A program made the position numbers and the translations under genes. From Agrostemma githago (Eukaryota; Streptophyta; Magnoliopsida; Caryophyllales; Caryophyllaceae), in NCBI GenBank assembly GCA_958450325.1, contig OY288242.1, forward strand, positions 66,231,562-66,295,561: a stretch of 64,000 bases of DNA. The letters run 5' to 3'. Shown here piece by piece: positions 54,119-63,866 of the stretch. Position 1 is the first letter of the stretch; each line of letters opens with the position of its first letter. Below the pieces are notes generated by a model. The model did not search any database, was not told where the DNA came from, and was given only the letters and a program-made list of their open reading frames with translations.

Positions 54119-57100
54119 ATGGGGAAGGCAATGGTTACATGTCCACATGATGTGGATTGTTTGTTGAGGACAATGACAAAAGAGAGGTCAGTTACGGTGT
54201 TCATGGCGATTAGGAAAAAGTTGAATGGCGTGCCCCTTCCAAGGACCAAACGTCCAAGTGAGGTCCAAGTGGAAAAAAATCAGCAGAACATGCCAAGGGA
54301 CCACTTCCCCATAAGGGAATCTTCCACATCAACAAACCCACCCACTCACAATAAACAACTCTCTTCACCTTCACAGTTGAGAAGAAGCCCTAGGATAAGT
54401 AAGGCTGCCTCTTCCACCTCTGCTCACCCCTCCATTCCAACTACAGAGCAACCACTTTGCTCACCTGAAGCAGCCAAAAAATATAGCCATTTAATTGGCG
54501 TCAATAAGCCGTTGGAGCATTTACTTGGGATTAATGAAGGCAAAAGAGGGCAGAAATTACCATTCAAGAGGAAGTTAGTTTTTCGAGAGGCCAGTGAATC
54601 TGAGGCCGTGGCCTTAGATAAGGCCGATGAAGGCACAGATCTAGGTGGTGGACAGTGTTTGAAAGAACAACAACACAGGGGAAATGTTGGTGACGATGAT
54701 GAAGATATTTTGTTGAGTTCCTTAAAGAAAAGAGTTAAAAGGAAAAGTACGAAGGCCGTGGCTGAGGACAAAGTTGACAAAATCATTGCAGACACTTTGA
54801 GAAGCTTGAGAGATGGTGGTCAGAGGAAGGGGAAGGAGGTTGTGGCTGAGACAGAGTCCAGTGGTGACGACGAAGTAAGTGATGAAGACTTTGTTCCAAC
54901 TGAAGACGGCTTACGTGGAGTACATGTTAGTGAGGATGAGGTCGATGGTACTGTATCTGTGAGGGGTACGAGAAAGAAGAGTAACATAGGTAAGGGTAGT
55001 GTAGGTAAGGCGAGTAAAAATAGGGGGAGTAAAAGTAAGGGGAGTAGAAGTAAGGGGAAGAAAAGGAAGGGGAAACAAGTCGATGAGGATGAAGATGAGT
55101 TCAGTGATTCTGAAATCTGCAGTGCGGATGAATCAGATCACTGTTTGAATGAATTTGATTTGGGTGTGAACCTTGATGAACAGTTTTTAGGAGCAAGTCC
55201 AGAACTTGAAGCCAGAAACTCAGAGGAGGAGGCAGTTGGTGGAACCTCCAATCAGAACAAGGATAGAGAGATATTTGGTCTCGACAACTTGACGGTATTT
55301 GCTGGTGAGGACACAGTGGTTGACGATGATGAGGTACGCAGTTTGGCTGACAGTGATGTTGATGAGGGATGCATTTATCCTACATTCAACCCCAAAACAG
55401 ATTTCGATAAACCGATTCAGTTAAAGGTTGGTTTGCAATTCCGTAGTGTTGACATTTTTAGGAAAGCATTAAGAGAGCATAGTGTTTCCAATTCGTATGA
55501 TTTTTACTACACTCACAACGAAAGGGAGAGGGTTACTGCTAAGTGTAAGAACAGGTGCAATTGCGAGTGGAACAAGAAGAAGTCTAAGCTCGGTAAGTGT
55601 TCCTGTGGTGTAAAGAACCCTTGTCTTTTTCATGTTCATGCTAGAAAAGTACTCGACTCTAGCACATTCCAAATTAAATCCCTACTATTGAAACACAACT
55701 GTGTCATGAGTAGCTACAATAGGAAAGTGTCTGCAGAGTACTTAGCCGAGAAATATATTGAGGTTTGGAAAGAAAACATTGATTGGAAGTTGAGATCTTT
55801 TCAGAGGCATGTGAGTAAGGATTTGGGTGTTTTCGTAAGCTACAGCAAGTGTTGGTACGCAAGGTGTAGAGCAAAATTGATTATATATGGGAATGCCGAT
55901 GAACAGTATGCTAGGGTTTGGGACTATGCAGCAGCAATTAGGAAGTACAACCAAGGATCATCATCCTTTGTCGTTTGCGATGGTATTGACAGACCCCCAC
56001 CACTATTCAAGAGGCTTTATATTTGTCTCCAAGCTTGCAAAGAGGGTTACAATAAAGGTTGTAGGCCTATCTTGGGTGTTGATGGCTGCCATTTGAGAGG
56101 TGCGTACCCCGGAATGATCCTCACTGCAGTTGGGATTGATGGTAACAACAACATCTACCCAATTGCTTGGGCAGTGGTAGAGGTTGAGAACAAGGAATCC
56201 TGGACATGGTTTCTAGAGTTACTCATTTCTGACTTGGAGAAGCCTGACGGTGAAGGGCTAACCATAATGTCAGATAGGCAGAAGGGCTTGGTTGATGCTC
56301 TTTCTGATGTGGTCCCAAAGAGCAACGTCAGGTACTGTGTGAAACATATTTGGGAAAACTTCAAAGCAAGGTGGGGTGGTCCGTTGTACGAGGCTGCCTT
56401 CTGGAATGCTGCAAGGGCCTTAACTAAGGTGACATCACATTAAATTCACATTTACTCTTACTGTATCACTAGAAATGCTAACGTATCGGATTGTTTGCAG
56501 GGAGAATTCAACAAAGAACTGTTGGGGCTGAAGTTGTTTGATGAAGAAGCGTGGTCTTACTTGGAAAAAATTCCTGCGAGAAACTGGTCGAGACATGCAT
56601 TCGACACCCAATGTAAGTCTGATATACTATTGAACAACATATGTGAGGTTTTCAATAGTGTTCTCAAGGAGTGCAGGGACAAACCAATTATTACACAAAT
56701 GGAGTGGATGAGGAAATATGTGATGAACAGATTCTGTCAGAGGAGGGAAATGGGGGAGAGGTATGAGGGAAGGATGATGCCATATGTCACGAAGTACCTC
56801 GAGTTTACTAAGAATGAGGCTAGGTTCTGCACTATCGTTCAGTCTTGTGTTGGTCAGTTTGAAGTCGACTACAAGAACGACACTGCAGCTGTGAGCTTGA
56901 ATGCTAGAACATGTTCCTGCAACCATTGGAATCTGACTGGACTGCCTTGTGTTCATGCCTTGAGCTGCATGCTAGTGAAGAGGATGGACCCATACGACTA
57001 CGTCGATGACGTTTACTCAATAGGGAGGTACACTTCGGCTTACTCAACCCCTGTCTCACCTATGCCCGGTGTCAAACATTGGGAGGACACTGGTATGCTC

Positions 57101-57568
57101 GAGCCACTCCCACCACCACACAGAAGGTTACCTGGAAGGCCTAAGTCCAAGAAAAGAAGAAGAGGAGCTGGGGAAGTCGAAGAGCGACGGATTACAAGGG
57201 GGAGAAAGGTGAACAAATGCAGCAACTGCGGCGGCCGTGGACACACTAAAAGAACATGCAAGAACCCAACTGCACCCTCAACGTCAGGTACAGCAGAGAG
57301 GGCTCCTGGAGGTAGGCCTTTGGGAGGTAGTGAGTGGGTAGTAGAGACAAGGAGAAAGAGGCAGGCAAGGAATGTCCAGAGAGCACGTTTGGCTTTAGAG
57401 AATCAAGCTCAATCTACTCAAGCTCAACCTGCAGCGACTGCAGAAGCTTCAACCTCGAGCATCAACCCTTCAACATCATATCAACTACCCAGTGGACAAG
57501 CTCAAACACCAACAAGCTTTGTCGAACTTCTTAGTCAAGCTTCAACTTTAACTGGAAGTATGATTTAG
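54119..57568 (+). CDS. mudrA-like: MURA-type MULE transposase (two exons)
   Basis: Exon 54119-56428 (770 codons), 72-bp intron 56429-56500 (GT...TTTGCAG) and exon 56501-57568 (355 aa); 1125 aa in all. Order: Ser/Lys-rich and acidic N-terminal part with basic nuclear-signal-like runs (KKRVKRK and GSKSKGSRSKGKKRKGK); MuDR DNA-binding-type domain around residues 440-500 (FRKALREHSV, then CKNRCNCEW); MULE catalytic domain with D655 (GVDGCHL), D719 (MSDRQKGL) and E819 (NNICEVFN); SWIM zinc finger from C908 (CSCNHWNLTGLPCVH); CCHC knuckle from C1010; Gln/Ser/Thr-rich tail. It cuts and inserts the element through its TIRs. All catalytic residues are present. The only doubt about activity is the N-terminus. 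Confidence 0.9.
56429..56500 (+). other. Transposase intron
   Basis: Exon 1 ends AAG before GTGACATC, and the intron ends TTGTTTGCAG. Splicing joins codon 770 to a Gly codon in frame and removes the in-frame TAA at 56441-56443. Confidence 0.8.
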
Positions 57569-58212
57569 AACTCTTGGATGTATGACTTTGGTTATATTTT
57601 CTTATGGTTGTATGACTTTGGATCTATTTGGACTTCTTAGGCAAGCTTATGAATCCTACTAAGCTTTTGATTTAGAACTCTACTTTGCTTGTGGTTATAT
57701 GGCTTGTGGATCTGTTTTATTTGTAGTGTTGACATTTTGTTATCAGGTGACCAATTACAGATCAGTTATTGGAAATTTGTTCCTTGTCTTTGTATAGAAA
57801 TTGGTGACAAGTTCTCTGTATAATGGGGGTAAAATGAAATATTTTTACACCACTCTGGGGGTTAGCTTTGTGTATACGTAGTCTTTGGGGGTTAATTTTA
57901 TGAATACGTAGGCTTTTGGGGACAATTTCATGGATACATAGTTTTTGGGGGTAATTTTAAAGAACAAAGAAATCTAAGGGGGAAAACAGGGAAGCTGAAA
58001 CATAGGCCAATGTTACTCCTCCATCAGTACACTAGCATCATTCCACATTAATTAGTTAGGGATTCATGAAGTCATTTAATTTGCTGTCTAACAACCACAC
58101 AGTCAACCTTGCTACTTACCAATTGAAGTTGTAGATTAGATTGACCAATGAAAGAGGTGGTTGGTAAGGGCAATTAATCCTTCCCTACCTAAACCCTAAA
58201 CCTATGAAACCC
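57569..58212 (+). other. Intergenic part of the MULE with TIR-like repeats
   Basis: Four decayed units of about 31 bp (GGGGGTTAATTTTATGAATACGTAG type) at about 57857-57960. The last reads TTTTTGGGGGTAATTTTAA, almost the motif found inside the TIRs. No gene. Confidence 0.6.
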
Positions 58213-58220
58213 TATAAATA
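58213..58220 (+). promoter_or_regulatory. TATA box of the XS-like gene
   Basis: TATAAATA 67 nt before the ATG at 58287. Together they suggest an independent promoter with a leader of about 40 nt. Confidence 0.65.
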
Positions 58221-58286
58221 GACCCTCAATTGCATCCTCAACAACCACAACTCCACATATTGAAAACCTTAAACCCTAACCTAAAT

Positions 58287-58760
58287 ATGGCAACCTATGA
58301 AGTGTACTACACCGGTCCTTGTACGGTTGTGCTTGCAGGGATGCCATCTAATGTGAGGAATCGCCAACTTGTGAGTAGAACATTCAGTAGGGTCAAGGCC
58401 TATCTCCAAGGCAGGGGGTTCGAAGTGAAGAAGATTAAAGCCCTCTGGAATCAGGCTGAGTTTCGTGGGATTGTGTTGCTCACTTTTGGGAGGTCTGGAG
58501 ATGACTGCGTGTCGGCATTCAAGATGGCGACAATGTTTAAGCAGAAGTCAAGGGGTAAGGAGGAATGGAACAACGGGGTGGGTGAGCACGGACCGTATGC
58601 ATGGGTGGCTACACATGCCGACAATGCCATGTTTGATAGGTATGCTACTTACGGACCCGTACCATACATGTACCAACGTCTAGGGGAGTTGGAAGCTGCA
58701 AACGAATCAGTCGATGTATGCGGCGCAATAGACAGTATAGTAAGGCCATTGTACACCTAG
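58287..58760 (+). CDS. XS-domain-like small protein carried by the MULE (157 aa)
   Basis: The start is the first ATG (MATYEVYY) after a TATA box; the upstream codons of the frame contain no ATG. I recognise a pattern like the XS domain of SGS3-type RNA-binding proteins: a hydrophobic strand and G-V region (FRGIVLLTFG), a helix with FKMATMF, the RGKEEW block (XS has a GK-W motif), a YAWVA block (XS has YGWVA), an Asp nearby and a terminal LGELE (XS ends with a G-L-T-type turn). The SGS3 zinc finger and the XH domain are absent, so this is an XS-only protein. If real, it would bind RNA in gene-silencing pathways. It is a judgement by eye and could be a different fold. Base composition matches the neighbouring transposase, and no frame breaks are seen. 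Confidence 0.55.
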   Translation: MATYEVYYTGPCTVVLAGMPSNVRNRQLVSRTFSRVKAYLQGRGFEVKKIKALWNQAEFRGIVLLTFGRSGDDCVSAFKMATMFKQKSRGKEEWNNGVGEHGPYAWVATHADNAMFDRYATYGPVPYMYQRLGELEAANESVDVCGAIDSIVRPLYT

Positions 58761-58995
58761 ACGAGACGACTTGGCAAATGTTTGTTTGAATGTAAGGACT
58801 AACGTAATGGCGACGGCTAAAATTTCTAATAAAATCATCATTTCATTATCTTGCAAAATGGCTCTATTATATAGAGCTTACATACAATCCACAATTTCAG
58901 TGCATTAGTAGAACGTACATTACAATACTTTACGCTACAATACGCTACAATACTACACATTACGCTACATTACGACAAATAACTGAATAGTCAAT

Positions 58996-59430
58996 TCAAT
59001 AAGCAAAAGCGATACCGAGTACAAGCGCCAAACAAACCACCGACAACATAATGACAGCCTTCTTCAAAAGAGCATCCCTCTTAGCTGCTGACCTCAACAT
59101 TGCCTTGAGGTCATCATTCCTCATATCAGTTAACCGAGTAGCGTTCGAGAAAGTGTCCTTCGTGACTTCCAGAATGGACTTCTGCAATTCCAACAACTCC
59201 TTATCCATCTTCAATTGGTTAATTACATCCCTTTGCCATTCAGTTGGACAATTGTCGACCCATTTGAAGTACGTACAGCCACGAGTATCAAGCATCCTGT
59301 TATACTCTTTGCAACACTTGAAGCGTCGACCGGGATTCCTATGTGTCCAAGAAGTGAGCACCGCAATTTCATTGCCGCAGTGACATGTTTCGCGCCCAGC
59401 AGATGACTGCACCCCGCTATGGACGGACAT
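58996..59430 (-). CDS. GRF zinc-finger protein with C-terminal membrane anchor (144 aa)
   Basis: The start is taken at ATG 59430-59428 (MSVHSG); an upstream in-frame extension exists but is unlike the family. The GRF zinc finger lies at about residues 16-60: CHCG, TSWTHRNPGRRF, C, then GCTYFKWVD. A charged helical stretch with likely coiled coil follows (about 65-120), then a hydrophobic segment at the C-terminus (about 123-143) that should span a membrane. GRF fingers bind nucleic acids, mostly single-stranded DNA in studied proteins. Plant GRF/transmembrane proteins of this size are common but little understood. It is convergent with the XS-like gene and shares the TIR-borne donor sequence with the transposase. 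An acceptor-like TATAGCAG precedes the ATG. Confidence 0.8.
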   Translation of the reverse strand: MSVHSGVQSSAGRETCHCGNEIAVLTSWTHRNPGRRFKCCKEYNRMLDTRGCTYFKWVDNCPTEWQRDVINQLKMDKELLELQKSILEVTKDTFSNATRLTDMRNDDLKAMLRSAAKRDALLKKAVIMLSVVCLALVLGIAFAY

Positions 59431-59740
59431 GGCTGCTATATCGAAGAACCGCAATTTACATAAGTGAGCACCGCAATTTACAGAAGGCACTATATCGAAG
59501 AACCCAGAAACAATGACATTAACACAAAACCCAGAAACGACGCTGACATTAACACAACCCAGAAGCAACCATGACATTAACACAACCCAGAAACAACAAC
59601 ATTTACATAGATTGAAGTTCGAATCACTACCATTGAAAACAACAACCCTTAACCCTAAATATAAACCCAGAAATTGGAAATGATTTCGATTTCGAAAACC
59701 CTAACCGCGAAATTGAAGTTCGAGACCAATTTTCGATTTC
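59431..59740 (-). other. Leader and probable intron of the GRF gene
   Basis: On the minus strand the right TIR offers CTACCAAAG/GTAATTTCTC (donor GT at plus 59798-59797) and an acceptor-like TATAGCAG lies just upstream of the ATG (about 59433-59440). This would give a leader intron of about 360 nt. Short CCCAGAAACAAC-type repeats occur at 59500-59600. Confidence 0.4.
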
Positions 59741-60161
59741 AAAAACCCTAATTGCGAAAATAGGAGAAGCGAAAATGGGAAGAGGGAAGAGAAATTACCT
59801 TTGGTAGTAGATGAACGATTGTCCGGCGGTCGATTCTGGGTCGAGATTGGCGCTCGATTTTGGGTCGATTTCAGAATTAGGGTTAGGGTTCTTTCCAATT
59901 TGGGGGAAATTGGGGGAATTTGGGGGTTTAGAGTGAGTTAGAGTGAGTTAAAGGAGAATAATGAGAGGAGAGAGAGTGTTAATGAGGGGAGGGGCAAAAC
60001 GGGAAGAAAACGGACCAAATTCACCGGAAAGAGGAGAAAAGGACGCCTTGGGGTAAAATCTAATTTTTTTACAACTTCGCGGGGGTAATTTTAACGGAAA
60101 CATTTTTTGGGGGTAATTTGAAAAATGGGTAACTTATAAGGGGGTAATTAGTGATTAACTC
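59741..60161. repeat. Right TIR of the MULE
   Basis: Inverted copy of 53274-53712 with scattered differences, and a few bp shorter in the (T)AACTCACTC repeats. It contains the same donor-like sequence. Confidence 0.9.
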
Positions 60162-60170
60162 TAAATAAAT
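60162..60170. repeat. MULE target-site duplication, right copy
   Basis: TAAATAAAT, as at 53265-53273. Confidence 0.85.
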
Positions 60171-61188
60171 AAATAAAAACCAAAAAATAAGACATAAGGA
60201 GGAGGCAGCCCTGAAAGAAGAACAAAATAATACTCCGTACAAAGAAAGAGGAGAGAGAATAAGAAGACAGCATAGAAGTCGCACGACAGATACGACAAAG
60301 ACGGAGACAACTCGGCTCGACTTCGTCTAATCAAATTTTGTCCCGATTTTTATGAGCTTTTCTAATCTTTATCTTATTTCTACTATTATTATGTTTAGCT
60401 TAGAGAAATTTTCAATTGGAGTATATAATTGACTATTGATGTTAGGGTTTATGAGATTATGATATTGTTTGACTGATTAATTGGTTTGTTGGATATTTAT
60501 ATAAGATTCATTATTTGACTATCTGATTCGTGTTTGTTAATTTTGTTTGGCCAACTTAATTGTATTCATGAATCGATCGTTGAATTAATAGTAATTTTGG
60601 TTAGGTTGCAGCGTTGTGGTCTAATGTTAATTGTTAGAATCTTGTGTAGTAGTTGAGTCACATATAACTGCAGCGTTCTGGTTATATTTTATTCAAATGA
60701 TTAGTGATCTTAAAGCGACTTAATTTATTAATTTGATTCATGCGTTCATGGTTAATTTGATAAATTGGTTAGGATTAAACTTGCGTGCGTTCACGGGGTT
60801 TAACGAGTCAGAAAGATAAAATTGGTAATTTACTTGCGTTCAAGGATTAACCGATTAACTAATCTATCCGATAATTAATTAAGTGAATCAATGATTTTAC
60901 CCGACGTCTATAGAAAATTACATATCTCCTATTTATCCTTTATTAGAACTTTCTACCTATTTATTGCGATTATTAGTGTTATTCGTTTTATTTATTTAAT
61001 TTTAGTTAGTTAGTTTAGTATAAAAACAGCCCAAACAAACCCCTCATTATTATATTTATACTTATATAACTATATAAATATTACTAAATTGATCTGAGAT
61101 AGTATCATTACTTGTCCTACTACTAGTTAGTTAGAGTCTTGTAAGTGAATTATAAATTTAATTTTGACTGCGGTTACGACACGCATCA

Positions 61189-61881
61189 ATAAAAACCAAA
61201 AAAAATTGCCCATCACTTTATTTATATTTTCTAAGGTCATCCGTGCAATTTGCATGAGACAAAACTAGTATACTATTAAATGTCGAAAAAAAAACATCTC
61301 ATTTCACCATTTCAATTTGAGAGTATTTGATGAAGTCATGTCACCTTCTTCTTTTTTTGTCAACCTTTTTGTTTTCTTTTAAAATATGAAGGCCAAGTAA
61401 TTGCATTCATTGAATGTGTATTACTAAATGCATATATTAGATGAAATTAAAATTTTTATTTATACATTTTATTAAAGATTTATCATTTTATTCAAATTAT
61501 AAATATAATAATGATGTTTTCGTCGTCATTAGCGTAATTTTTAGTCAACAAAAGTTTATATATTGATAATTCTCATTAAAAGACGGTATTTACAAAACTT
61601 AATCAAAAATACATTTTAACCTAAGATAAAAAAAATTGTTCATTCCAAAATTAATATTTGATACGAAGTATCTATATTCTATATACTTTATTAAAACTCA
61701 AACAAACCCTCATATATTCATCCATTCATCATTTGCCTCATGTTATACGGAGTATTCTAGTAAGGTCACATATTCTACTCTAATCAACTAAACCAACCCC
61801 CACTTAATTAAGAAAGACGTTTAAAAAATACTAAAAACAATCAATTAAAAAAGAAAAAAGAAGATGGGAAAACTCCTCGGT
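61189..61881. other. AT-rich non-coding sequence right of Athila
   Basis: Nothing recognisable; no reading frame with protein features. Confidence 0.4.
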
Positions 61882-62062
61882 CAGGGGTGTTCACCGGTCC
61901 AAACCCGGACCGGACCGGCAACCCAAAAAATCCAAACCTGTGGACCGGACCGGTTACAAAGAAACCCGGACCGGACCGGCAAAATACACTAAATTTGATT
62001 AATTTTTTTAAGTGTGGACCGGACCGGACCATACGGTCCGGGTCACTTTTTGAACACCCCTA
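61882..62062. mobile_element. hAT-type MITE (181 bp)
   Basis: TIRs CAGGGGTGTTCA (left) and TAGGGGTGTTCA (right, reversed). Flanks TCCTCGGT (61874-61881) and TCCTCGGC (62063-62070) are an 8-bp duplication with one mismatch. The interior is made of CCGGACCGGACC repeats in several blocks. Confidence 0.8.
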
Positions 62063-62070
62063 TCCTCGGC

Positions 62071-62383
62071 TCCCAATTCGCTTCATCTTCCCCTTCCATA
62101 TTTAACAAGTGTACTACCAATAATAATTTTCTTATGTTCTTAAAAACCCAAAAATCTAGCACCCAGGTCAATAGGTCATCGTTATTGAGTTATCACATTA
62201 ATGTCAAATAGTGCTTTACTCTATTTCGTGCTTATGATATTACTAATAAATTTGAAAGTAAATAGAGTTACAAAGACATGAGATCGAAACAAATATGTAT
62301 AAATAAATAATTAAATAAATATTGGACAATGAGACAAAAAGACGGAACTGCAAATTATAGAGGACATAAAACAATATAACTTA
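62071..62383. other. Non-coding spacer
   Basis: AT-rich; nothing seen apart from the TTA at 62381-62383 that borders the next element. Confidence 0.4.
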
Positions 62384-63866
62384 GACCATGAGCATTGGTT
62401 GAAAATGAAGAAGATGAAATGAGGAAAATGGAGAGAGGGACGAAGAGGAAGATGAAATAGTTGATGAAAATGAAGAATACGAAGTTGAAAAGAGAAATGG
62501 ATTTCATGAAGATGAAAAGATGAAATTGGAAAAGAGATGGTAGATGGCAGTGTATTTGTAATAAATACTTTGGGTTTAAAGCTGAGAAAGGACGCCCAAG
62601 TGGGCCAAACCCATATTTGTTTTAGTTTTATTCTTTATTTCTTAATTTGTTTCGGTTTCAACATCCGTGTTTATTCTTTTTCGAATATTATATTTTCGAA
62701 CGTATATTTTTTTAACATTATGTATTAAAAAATTATCATTAACTCGGACCGTACGTATATTTTCAGCTTAACATTTACAATTTAACCCGAACATTTTGTA
62801 ACCCGAAACCGATCCTACCCAAACCTTTTGCAAAACGACCCGAACCCGACCTAGTGACCAATATTTTAAAAATGTCGCCGGTGCGAAATAGGTAAAAAAA
62901 GTGGTACCGAAGTGACGAATTGGTAAACAAAATATAATCGTGGCACGAATTAAAAAAAAATTAATCGATGCAACAAATTGGTAAAAAACGTACTCTATGT
63001 CAAATTGTTACGGATAAAAAAAAATAATATTAAATTTATTTCGCCTTTTTTCATTTTAATTTATTTCTCTTCAATTTTCCGTATGTTTTATTTTCATTTC
63101 TTACTTTCATTTTTTTAGAAACAATAATATTAAAAAAAATGTAAGCAAATTAAGAGTAAAAATTATAATAGAACGAAAATAAATGACTGGGTTAAGGTAA
63201 ATTTGATGTGTAAATGTGTGAGATATAATAATAAAATAGGAGAGAGAGAATGAAGGTAGAAGATAAAATGAATGTGGGGTGTTTTTTTTTGTAAGATAGA
63301 AAAATAAGAAAATGGTGAGTAGAAAAATGGGGTGGATGATTGAAATAAGGATGTTGTAACGGAGGCGTCCCGTTACCTACGGTTTGTTGATTACACGAGA
63401 AGAACAAAACAAATAACAAACAATATTTAAACTGAGACACGGAATTTACGTAGTTCACCAGCAAAATCACTGGCTACGTCCACACCGACAAGGAGAACAA
63501 TATTCACTACTATGAAGATAATAGTACAACTCGGAGAAACCCTCTCTAAGACAATGCTTAAGAGACTCAATTTTGGTTTGATTACTAAGGTGGAAGGGTG
63601 ACCTCTATTTATACAAAAAGAATCACCCCACTTAGTTAATCTATCGATGTGGGACAACTTTTCTATTTATACATAGAAAAACTACCACTTCCCCCTATTC
63701 TATAGATGTGAGACAAACCACATTCTAACAAAATACATCATCTTATTTCCATACCTAGTTCGACATTCAACCCGAGTCTCGAATACGACAATTGCTAGTT
63801 ATTAATCTTTACAAAGAAGAAAAGATAAGATGAAAAGAAGAAGACGAAAAACCAATGCGGATGGTC
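62384..63866. mobile_element. PIF/Harbinger-like non-autonomous element (1.48 kb)
   Basis: Left end GACCATGAGCATTGGTT, right end AACCAATGCGGATGGTC: 17-bp inverted repeats with few mismatches. TTA flanks both ends (62381-62383 and 63867-63869), the 3-bp TWA target of PIF/Harbinger. Subterminal parts are purine-rich (GAAGATGAAA-type) at both ends on the same strand. No transposase. A solo LTR seems to sit inside it (63352-63730). Confidence 0.55.
63352..63730 (-). mobile_element. Probable solo copia LTR (379 bp)
   Basis: The minus strand begins TGTTAGAATGTGGTTTG and ends CCGTTACAACA. It has two TATAAATA-type boxes (plus-strand CTATTTATAC at about 63604 and a similar one near 63663). The TGTTAGAATGTGG start is common among plant copia LTRs. 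The 5-bp flanks (AAGGA and AAATA) do not match, so a clean target duplication is not shown. No internal region is beside it. Confidence 0.55.

Larger units (their letters stand above)
53274..60161. mobile_element. Mutator-like element (MULE), 6888 bp, three genes
   Basis: Long TIRs at 53274-53712 and 59741-60161, both starting GAGTTAATCACTAATTACCC from the outside, with a perfect 9-bp target duplication. Contents: MURA-type transposase (+), XS-like gene (+) and GRF zinc-finger gene (-), the last two convergent. The TIRs differ at only scattered sites, so the insertion is younger than the decayed Athila LTR that hosts it. Confidence 0.92.
10158..61188 (+). mobile_element. Athila-type Ty3/gypsy element, 5'-truncated and heavily invaded
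   Basis: Remaining pieces are 10158-14349 (end of protease/RT/RNase H/integrase and post-pol leader), 52197-52759 (to the polypurine tract), and the 3' LTR 52760-53264 plus 60171-61188. The RT has hallmark Athila blocks (PTRVSNGWRVCIDYRKLNQ, FLDGYSGY, FGLCNAPGTFQRCMMSIFSD). No 5' LTR, gag or env-like ORF is visible; the 5' side ends at the inserted Tat LTR. It is the oldest layer, as it hosts Tat, CACTA and MULE insertions. Confidence 0.85.
52760..61188 (+). mobile_element. Athila 3' LTR (about 1.53 kb), split by the MULE
   Basis: Begins TGATAAATCGAT directly after the polypurine tract and ends GACACGCATCA at 61188. TGAT and ATCA form the terminal inverted repeat. Subtracting the MULE and one copy of its 9-bp duplication leaves 1532 bp, a normal Athila LTR length. 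The matching 5' LTR is outside the window or lost, so the target duplication cannot be tested. Confidence 0.7.

Noticed and set aside
58230..58286. N-terminal extension of the XS-like protein
   Set aside because: It would need a TTG start very close to the TATA box; the ATG at 58287 is the first proper start.
59431..59583. Upstream extension of the GRF protein
   Set aside because: The family begins near the zinc finger; the extra part is made from CCCAGAAACAAC-type repeats and likely belongs to leader or intron.
61841..62211. 60-72-codon frames on both strands around the CCGGACC blocks
   Set aside because: They are translations of the MITE's low-complexity repeats.
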